From: Acidobacteriota bacterium
GTDB taxonomy: Bacteria > Acidobacteriota > Terriglobia > UBA7540
Assembly: GCA_003224635.1 (NCBI GenBank)
Contig: QHZK01000110.1
Location: 1 to 12,267 of the forward strand
DNA length: 12,267 nucleotides
Direction: 5' to 3'
A model generated the notes under the pieces. That model was not told the origin of the DNA and ran no database searches. It saw only the letters and a program-made list of their open reading frames with translations. The translations under genes and the position numbers were made by a program. Below are positions 6,052 through 10,242 of this stretch, one piece after another; position 1 is the first letter of the stretch; every line of letters starts with the position of its first letter.

Positions 6052-6900
6052 CTAAGTTCTAATTTCTGATTTGACATACTCCCTAAACGCCCGATCGAAC
6101 GCCTGGGTCATCGGACCCGGGGCTTTGTAGTTCCAGTTCGGGCTGATGGATTCGACGGCGGCGACTTCGCGCGTGGTCGAGCTGATGAAAGCTTCCTGAG
6201 CGGAGGAGAGATCCTCAAGCGCAAGGTCCTGCTCGGCAATGTCGATTCCCGCCTTGGGAGCGATCTCGAGCAGGATCTCGCGCGTCACGCCCGGCAGGCA
6301 GCCCGAGGCGAGCGGCGGCGTCAGCGCACGCCCGCCAGACACCAGGAAAACATTGGCGGAGCTGCACTCGGCGATCCCGCCCTTTTCGTTGAGCAGTAGC
6401 ACCTCGTCGAAGCCTTCCTCGTGGGCGCGCTCGAGCCCCGCGGCGTGCGGGACCCACGAGAGCATTTTCGCTCCCGCATAATGACCCGCGGAAAAGATCG
6501 CCCGGTGCTCGACGCGCAGGCGGTGACCCGCCGGCCAGGGGACAAGCTCGCGCGTGAAGACCAGCAGGTCAGCGGGCGGATGGTCGTCGGCCTGCTCCCA
6601 CAGTCCTCCCTTGTTCCTTACAAACGAGACGCGCGCCATGCCCTCCGGGCGCTGGTTCGCGCGCGCGAGATTCACGATCGCCTCGCGGACGCGCTCCTCC
6701 TCGTAGTCGAAAGGCACGCTGAGCCGCGCCGCGTCGCGGCCCATGCGCGCCCAGTGACGTTCGAAGGCAAACGGCTGCCCGCGATAGATACGCAGCGTGG
6801 TGAAGACTCCCCAACCCATCAGCAGGCCGACTTGCCCGGGTGAGAGCCGCGCTTCTTTGAGAGGGGTGATGCGGTCGTTATGAAATATCAGCGGGTCCAC
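6052..6900 (-). CDS. Class IV PLP enzyme (aminotransferase or aminodeoxychorismate lyase)
   Basis: A 282-residue fold-type IV enzyme. Families with this pattern include branched-chain and D-amino-acid aminotransferases and PabC-type lyases. Visible are GLLMGWGVFTTLRI (25-38), Arg48/His49 in ERHW, GAKMLSW with the likely Schiff-base Lys145, the cofactor-binding Glu178 in IAECSSANVF, LPGVTRE (202-208) and SSTTREVAAV (240-249). The last segment is closer to D-amino-acid transaminases than to PabC, but that is not decisive. The start is GTG at 6900; in-frame upstream sequence reaches a stop within a few codons. The last residues, SEIRT, are encoded by the TTCTAATTTCTGATT repeat, so the C-terminus has probably been extended or replaced by repeat sequence. 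A palindrome covers the initiation region. Confidence 0.88.
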   Translation of the reverse strand: MDPLIFHNDRITPLKEARLSPGQVGLLMGWGVFTTLRIYRGQPFAFERHWARMGRDAARLSVPFDYEEERVREAIVNLARANQRPEGMARVSFVRNKGGLWEQADDHPPADLLVFTRELVPWPAGHRLRVEHRAIFSAGHYAGAKMLSWVPHAAGLERAHEEGFDEVLLLNEKGGIAECSSANVFLVSGGRALTPPLASGCLPGVTREILLEIAPKAGIDIAEQDLALEDLSSAQEAFISSTTREVAAVESISPNWNYKAPGPMTQAFDRAFREYVKSEIRT

Positions 6901-6902
6901 TG

Positions 6903-6920
6903 TTGAGCATTATCGCTCAA
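6903..6920 (-). promoter_or_regulatory. Palindrome over the translation start of the class IV gene
   Basis: TTGAGC (6903-6908) and GCTCAA (6915-6920) form a perfect 6-bp inverted repeat only 2 nt before the GTG start. It could be an operator or an RNA hairpin covering the ribosome site; no normal Shine-Dalgarno sequence is otherwise seen. Confidence 0.35.
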
Positions 6921-6968
6921 AGCGGAGGGCGAACACCACGGAATGTCATGCGCCGAGAAGGCTAGCCT

Positions 6969-7062
6969 CGGCACGGGGTTTGTGCCGCGGGCTTTTGCTC
7001 ACTCAAATTTCCCCAACGAAGCGCCGTAAGCCGCCTGAGGTGGGAAAGGCCCACGGCACAAA
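6969..7062. repeat. Nested inverted repeats in the 6901-7084 gap
   Basis: TTTGTGCCGCGGGC (6979-6992) is inverted with one mismatch at 7049-7062. The left arm also overlaps a local hairpin, CGGCAC (6969-6974) with GTGCCG (6982-6987), and next to the right arm GTGGG (7040-7044) pairs with CCCAC (7050-7054). Alternative pairings are therefore possible. On the minus strand this lies between the exported-protein gene and the class IV gene. It resembles a dispersed intergenic repeat; no T-run makes it a clear terminator. Confidence 0.5.
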
Positions 7063-7084
7063 ATCGTGCAATCGCTACCAGACT

Positions 7085-7798
7085 CTACCACACCACGCGC
7101 ACGGTGACTGGATAATTCAGCCGGATGCGGGCGTGGGTCTCGGGCGGGACGTGGACGTCGTTGCCGCGCGGCCAGAGGAGCTCGAAGCCGACGAGGCCAC
7201 CGCCGGTGGCGGGCAAAAATGCGGCCGCGGCGGACGTGCTGGCGACCGCAAACTTGACGGTGGCGAGCGAGCCCCAGGCGGCAAGGCCCCCGGTAATGCT
7301 CTTCCAGGAAAAGCCGCGCCCGCCCTTGATATGACCCTCGGCATCCACGCGCATTCTTGACCGCAACGGGTCGTCGAGAGCCGTGAGCACCGCGTACACG
7401 GGCTCGCTCTCTCCATTGGGAAGGGTGATCTGCTCGAAGCGGAAGGCCAGCTCGCCGGGGCGATGCAGGCGGCTGGCGGGGTGGACGCGGGTGACGCGCC
7501 CGTCGAGCAGGCTGCCCGGCGGCAAGGCCACGCGCCCGTCGACCAGCACGGGGCGGAGTACCCGAGCCACGATCGGGTCGTCCACGCTCGTCACCCTGGT
7601 GTGCAGTCCGGAGAGCAATTCGACGTCGGCCTCGGTTTCGGCGGGGACCGTCAGGGTGGGCTGCGTCTCGCGCGCGGTGACCAAGTTCGCGGGCAACTGG
7701 CTTCGATGCATCAGGACGCGGGACGGTGAAGCGTCCTGAGCGGCCAGCACAGACGCCAGCGACAGGATCGCGATCATGCCGAGAATTGTCTTAGCCAT
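7085..7798 (-). CDS. Exported protein of unknown function
   Basis: A 237-residue protein with a typical signal peptide: Met-Ala-Lys, a hydrophobic core (ILGMIAILSLASVLA) and a likely cleavage after ALA-type residues near 20. The mature part has a beta-rich segment, DPIVARVLRPVLVDGRVALP followed by GSLLDGRVTRV, then a PGELAFRFEQITLPNGE stretch, and a Gly/Ala-rich hydrophobic segment (about residues 165-195) that may be membrane-associated or a fold core. The pattern of a ceiling value, PxGSxLxGxV and LPxG recalls surface or TrbI-like small-domain proteins common in acidobacteria, but I cannot assign a function. The ATG at 7798 was preferred over GTG 7804 because GAGG stands just before it and would overlap the GTG. 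No Cys residues are seen. Confidence 0.75.
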   Translation of the reverse strand: MAKTILGMIAILSLASVLAAQDASPSRVLMHRSQLPANLVTARETQPTLTVPAETEADVELLSGLHTRVTSVDDPIVARVLRPVLVDGRVALPPGSLLDGRVTRVHPASRLHRPGELAFRFEQITLPNGESEPVYAVLTALDDPLRSRMRVDAEGHIKGGRGFSWKSITGGLAAWGSLATVKFAVASTSAAAAFLPATGGGLVGFELLWPRGNDVHVPPETHARIRLNYPVTVRVVW

Positions 7799-8116
7799 GG
7801 CCACCTCGCTTTGCGGGCTCGGGGTAGAGGGAGTGATCCCGTTCTTTGGTCTGCCTCGCCGCGCACCCCGGCGGATGCTCCTAATCTAAGCGCATTCTGG
7901 CTCCGGGCGGCCAAGAAAGCAAGCGGCAAGTAGTTGGATGAGCCACTACGCGAAGGGAGCGAGACAGCCCGGCGACGGTCTGCGAGGCGAACCCGGCGCA
8001 AACACGACGCCACTGCCCGTCATGGGCAGGCTGCGGGCGTTGAAGGAAGGGCCCAACCCGACGAGGCTGGGCCCGCACACTGAAATCTGCTCCCGGACCT
8101 TGATGACGAAGACCGG
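7799..8116. other. Intergenic region between the exported-protein and cold-shock genes
   Basis: About 318 bp without a credible gene. It holds the candidate cold-shock terminator (8049-8074) and a second perfect hairpin, CTGCCC (8013-8018) with GGGCAG (8024-8029). The promoter of the exported-protein gene must lie here on the minus strand, but I see only weak -35/-10 matches. The stretch 7960-8046 looks structured without matching a riboswitch I can name. Confidence 0.5.
8049..8074 (-). terminator. Candidate terminator of the cold-shock gene
   Basis: A 10-bp stem with one G-U wobble, GGGCCCAGCC with GGTTGGGCCC on the minus strand, loop TCGTCG, starting 43 nt after the cold-shock stop codon. 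The tail is only TTCCTTC, so the terminator is weaker than the one in the leader. Confidence 0.45.
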
Positions 8117-8326
8117 CTACTGAACTTTGGTGACCTTGTCGGCTTGAGGGCCTTTCTGACCTTGAACAACCTCAAATTCGACCGTATCACCTTCTTGCAG
8201 GCTCTTGAATCCGTCCATGTCGATGGCCGAATAGTGAACGAACACATCCGGTCCACCGTCCTGGCCGATGAAACCGTAACCCTTGGTATTGTTGAACCAC
8301 TTTACTTTTCCCTGAAGTCGTGACAC
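8117..8326 (-). CDS. csp: Cold-shock domain protein (CspA family)
   Basis: A 69-residue single cold-shock domain, the usual Csp size. It binds single-stranded RNA or DNA and works as an RNA chaperone in the cytoplasm. The signature is complete: GKVKWFNNTKGYGFI with RNP1 (KGYGFI), then DVFVHYSAI with RNP2 (VFVHY), followed by LQEGDTVEFEVVQGQKGPQA. The start is GTG at 8326, preceded by a strong AAGGAGGAG; the longer frame from 8353 would place that site inside the gene and adds nothing family-like. The gene has its own promoter and a leader of about 150 nt with a terminator and an overlapping leader ORF, so attenuation or temperature control is likely. Many Csp paralogues exist, and which one this is cannot be told. 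Confidence 0.96.
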   Translation of the reverse strand: MSRLQGKVKWFNNTKGYGFIGQDGGPDVFVHYSAIDMDGFKSLQEGDTVEFEVVQGQKGPQADKVTKVQ

Positions 8327-8340
8327 TTGCGCTCTCCTCC

Positions 8341-8463
8341 TTAGTCGATACATCGTCGGGGCTGCTGGTTGATCGCCTGGGCCTTAAAAAAGAAAATGCC
8401 GAGAGTCCTTGGAAAGGATCTCGGCACCCCCTTCGCTGTGCCTTCCGACAAAACACCGAACAT
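8341..8463 (-). CDS. Possible 40-codon leader ORF upstream of csp
   Basis: An ATG at 8463, about 10 nt after the expected transcription start, opens a 40-codon frame that runs through the leader terminator (the T-run is read as IFFFKA) and stops at TAA 8343-8341. That TAA is the start of the TAAGGAGGAG that serves csp. A GGGAG stands too close to the ATG for an ideal site. Its product, starting MFGVLSEGTAKG, has no recognised family. It may be a regulatory leader peptide or a chance frame. Confidence 0.3.
   Translation of the reverse strand: MFGVLSEGTAKGVPRSFPRTLGIFFFKAQAINQQPRRCID
8386..8426 (-). terminator. Intrinsic terminator inside the csp leader
   Basis: On the minus strand TGCCGAGA (8426-8419) pairs with TCTCGGCA (8404-8397). 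The inner part, TCCTT with AAGGA, extends the stem to 13 bp with one bulged base. The hairpin is followed directly by TTTTCTTTTTT (8396-8386). It lies between the csp promoter and the csp start, so it is either an attenuator or the end of a short RNA of about 85 nt. Confidence 0.75.
8423..8442 (-). promoter_or_regulatory. Possible anti-terminator hairpin in the csp leader
   Basis: GGCAC (8442-8438) can pair with GTGCC (8427-8423) on the minus strand. The second arm shares four bases with the 5' arm of the terminator, so the two structures exclude each other. The 5-bp stem is much weaker than the terminator and would need help from a protein, low temperature or ribosome position. Confidence 0.3.
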
Positions 8464-8480
8464 GCTCCCGCGTCAGACTA

Positions 8481-8508
8481 AGTATATTTCCTCGTCTTCA
8501 GATGTCAA
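8481..8508 (-). promoter_or_regulatory. Sigma-70-type promoter of csp
   Basis: TTGACA (8508-8503) is a perfect -35. After a 16-bp spacer comes TATACT (8486-8481), one base from the consensus -10. Transcription should start near 8474. Between this promoter and the NUDIX stop (8509-8668) I see only a copy of the AGTTGAAAGTCGAA motif and no gene. Confidence 0.8.
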
Positions 8509-8668
8509 GACATTATGCGATACATTTGCCGCTAACGGAGTTAATACAAAGGCGGTTAACGCTCGCAAAGGTCGGCGGGTCGCAGTTGAAAGTCGAACAA
8601 AGGCAGGAGCAAGATACGTCGCAGGGCACCGTTTACACTCTGTACTGGCCGGCCGGGACTGACCCTAG

Positions 8669-9211
8669 TCAGCGGCCAGCTCCCTTGGAACTCAGAAGCC
8701 AGAGCACGCCGACCAACGTCTTACCGTCCTCGATTTTCCCCGAGCGAAGCATGGAGCGGAGTTGAGCCCGCCGAAACCTGCCGAGCCGGATGCGCTCGTC
8801 GCTCTCGGGGCAGGCTTTCGAGCGGACCAAACCGCGCGCTTGAAACAACACCATCCGCTCGCTCAAAAAACCGGGGCTGGGGTAGAAACTGAAAAGGCGG
8901 TCGAGCGAACCGGCGCGATAGCCGGTCTCCTCGAGCAACTCGCGCAGGGCGGCGGCGCGCGTGGCTTCTCCTTGCTCGATCCCTCCCGCTACCAGTTCCC
9001 ACAGCGATTTGCCCGTGGCGTAGCGGAACTGGCGGACCAGCAGCACGCGTCCGTCGTCGAGAAGCGGCAGCACTACGACCGATCCCCGGTGGCAGACCAC
9101 CTCCCGCGTCGCCTCGACGTTGCCAGGCTCGATGACGCGGTCGATCCTGAGGCGAACCACTCTGCCGTCGTAAACCGTCTTGCTGCTCAGAACGCGGATG
9201 CCCTTTGCCAC
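8669..9211 (-). CDS. NUDIX hydrolase, ADP-ribose pyrophosphatase type
   Basis: A 180-residue enzyme expected to split ADP-ribose to AMP and ribose 5-phosphate with Mg2+, a cytoplasmic house-cleaning reaction. The NUDIX box is complete from Gly76 to Tyr98: G-x5-E82-x7-R90-E91-LL-E94-E95-TG. The box is followed by the FYPSPGF-x2-E segment (109-118) typical of ADP-ribose pyrophosphatases rather than MutT-type enzymes. LLVRQFRYATGKSLWELVAGGIE (57-79) also matches the subfamily. The start is GTG at 9211, without a clear Shine-Dalgarno sequence, so it may be translated with the upstream Cys-rich gene, which ends 112 bp earlier on the same strand. A 9-bp tandem GCTGCTACC (9292-9309) sits in that gap. 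Confidence 0.93.
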   Translation of the reverse strand: MAKGIRVLSSKTVYDGRVVRLRIDRVIEPGNVEATREVVCHRGSVVVLPLLDDGRVLLVRQFRYATGKSLWELVAGGIEQGEATRAAALRELLEETGYRAGSLDRLFSFYPSPGFLSERMVLFQARGLVRSKACPESDERIRLGRFRRAQLRSMLRSGKIEDGKTLVGVLWLLSSKGAGR

Positions 9212-9323
9212 GTGAGAAGCCCGGCCCGGCGCTGAAGAAAAACGGGCGACATCGCATGATACACGAATCGCGGCTCAACCGAAGGGTCTCGGCTGCTACC
9301 GCTGCTACCGGCTGATCACGGGA

Positions 9324-9557
9324 CTACTGGTTGACGACCGCCAGTGTTTCCGGTCGGGCGGTATGCATCTTGGCCGATGCCAGCCAATCGGAAAGCGCGG
9401 TCAGCACACACTGTTCGCCGCAAAAAACAGAAGTCGCGTTGCGGTCGAACCGGCTGACCTGGAAGCTGTTGCCGTCCGCTGAAACGCTGAACCAGTGGTT
9501 ATCTGATCCTTTGATTTTTCCGCAGCCGTCGCACTCGTACTGAACGATCCTGGGCAT
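9324..9557 (-). CDS. Small Cys-rich (zinc-ribbon-like) protein
   Basis: A 77-residue protein starting MPRIVQYECDGCGKIKG. Two Cys pairs, C9-x2-C12 and C46-x3-C50, could bind one zinc ion; the second lies in VFCGEQCVLTALSDWL, resembling the end of treble-clef or FCS-type modules. HWFSVS (21-26) and the strands around 32-37 complete a compact fold. Short proteins of this pattern are common in acidobacteria but uncharacterised as far as I recall. The ATG at 9557 is preceded by AAGGAGG at 5 nt spacing, so it is preferred over the longer frame from 9599. It probably shares a transcript with the NUDIX gene. Its own promoter may be the one near 9765 or the stronger one at 9980-10008. Confidence 0.8.
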   Translation of the reverse strand: MPRIVQYECDGCGKIKGSDNHWFSVSADGNSFQVSRFDRNATSVFCGEQCVLTALSDWLASAKMHTARPETLAVVNQ

Positions 9558-9753
9558 GCTTGCCTCCTTGCGTGGTAATCGGACGAGGAACCCTTGCACC
9601 TGATTGGCGATCTCGGGGTGCGGTCGGAAGAGAAGCTTCCTTTTCCGCCTCCCAGTACGACCTGCGTCCGGCCCAACAGGAGCTCGCAGCGCCGCCTTTC
9701 GGACTGGTTTTCTCCGTCCCAGGACGCTGGTTAGGCACTCGGCCTACCAAAAG

Positions 9754-9795
9754 CTGGACTTTCCCTTATAGCCTGGACTTTGCCTTTAGAATCAA
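9754..9795 (-). promoter_or_regulatory. Paired 9-bp repeats around a possible -10
   Basis: CTGGACTTT occurs at 9754-9762 and 9773-9781, 19 bp apart. Read on the minus strand, AAAGTCCAG boxes flank TATAAG (9770-9765), a possible -10; TTGATT (9795-9790) at 19 bp is a poor -35. Spacing of about two helical turns would suit a repressor or activator controlling the Cys-rich protein gene. Confidence 0.3.
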
Positions 9796-9951
9796 CTAGT
9801 TAAAACAGCCCGAGAAAAGTCCGCCCTCATTTACGATAATGGAATTGACGCCTTGGGTACGATAATAGTGGTCGCCCTGTCCTTTACCGGAGACACAAAG
9901 AGTGGTTCGTTGGGATAGTGTGCGGACGAAGAACTCGGTAACAAAGAACAT
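9796..9951 (-). CDS. Possible small gene of 51 codons
   Basis: A frame from ATG 9951 to TAG 9796 encodes 51 residues beginning MFFVTEFFVRTL and ending GGLFSGCFN. AGAGG stands 7 nt before the ATG, and a near-consensus promoter lies 29 bp upstream, giving a leader of about 22 nt. The product has an aromatic-rich N-terminus, two Cys and a central Gly/Tyr segment, with no family I recognise. Codons are more AT-rich at third positions than in the neighbours. The promoter could instead make a non-coding RNA or serve the Cys-rich protein gene with a long leader. Confidence 0.35.
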   Translation of the reverse strand: MFFVTEFFVRTLSQRTTLCVSGKGQGDHYYRTQGVNSIIVNEGGLFSGCFN

Positions 9952-9979
9952 CGGCAGGCCTCTTCTTCAAACTTCCTCT

Positions 9980-10008
9980 ATTATACATGAAGTTAATTAT
10001 AATTTCAA
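9980..10008 (-). promoter_or_regulatory. Near-consensus sigma-70 promoter
   Basis: TTGAAA (10008-10003), a 17-bp spacer and a perfect TATAAT (9985-9980), lying in an AT-rich patch. Transcription should start near 9973 and run leftwards through the 51-codon ORF. Confidence 0.7.
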
Positions 10009-10147
10009 ACATATGAGCCCGGGCCCGGCGGCCAGGGACCTTGGCGACTCGCGTCACCCCATTTCCGACCCGGAAAACGCTGTCGGCCTCGATTCCGACT
10101 GTCTCTTCCCTCCTTCTAACTCCTTGATTTGTAAGGCCAAAAAATTG

Positions 10148-10183
10148 TGTCCCATGCGTCCCACGCGTCCCCATTGTCCCATT
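10148..10183. repeat. Four-unit 9-nt tandem repeat
   Basis: Units TGTCCCATG, CGTCCCACG, CGTCCCCAT and TGTCCCATT follow one another without gaps, sharing a GTCCC core. The last unit continues into TCCCATTTGGGA, a small palindrome. It resembles GTCCCA-type simple repeats found between genes in acidobacterial-type genomes (recalled, not searched). Confidence 0.65.
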
Positions 10184-10230
10184 TGGGAGTGCTAGACTGG
10201 AGTGGGGAACGAGTTGCGCGCCTGCTACGT

Positions 10231-10236
10231 TATAAT
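10231..10236 (+). promoter_or_regulatory. -10 box directly before the restriction-modification gene
   Basis: A perfect TATAAT ends 6 nt before the ATG at 10243, so transcription would start at or next to the A of the start codon. No Shine-Dalgarno sequence exists. Both facts fit a leaderless mRNA. No good -35 lies at 16-18 bp. Confidence 0.45.
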
Positions 10237-10242
10237 TCACCG

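Larger units (their letters stand above)
9558..10242. other. 685-bp region without a conventional gene
   Basis: It holds, from left to right: a leader-like stretch with an imperfect hairpin (9729-9748), a 9-bp direct repeat pair, a 51-codon ORF with its promoter, an AT-rich patch (9978-10014), a GC palindrome CCCGGGCCCGG (10018-10028), a 9-nt tandem repeat and the promoter of the restriction-modification gene. TACGATAAT occurs twice (9832-9840 and 9858-9866). Codon use and base composition differ from the flanking genes. Confidence 0.5.

Noticed and set aside
7960..8046. Weak resemblance to a c-di-GMP-I riboswitch (GAGGCGAACCCGG, GACGCC, GGGCAGGCTGCGGG)
   Set aside because: The conserved GCAAACC and GACGCAAAG segments are broken, and on that strand no gene follows. 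A covariance-model search would decide.
8397..8426. The csp leader hairpin as a plus-strand terminator
   Set aside because: On the plus strand it is followed by CCCCCTT, without a T-run, and no plus-strand gene precedes it.
9740..9780. GGGAAAGTCC resembling the 5' end of RNase P RNA
   Set aside because: Only the short string matches; none of the downstream conserved RNase P segments are present.
9884..10240. A 118-codon minus-strand frame
   Set aside because: It runs straight through the near-consensus promoter, the AT-rich patch and the 9-nt repeat, and has no family pattern.
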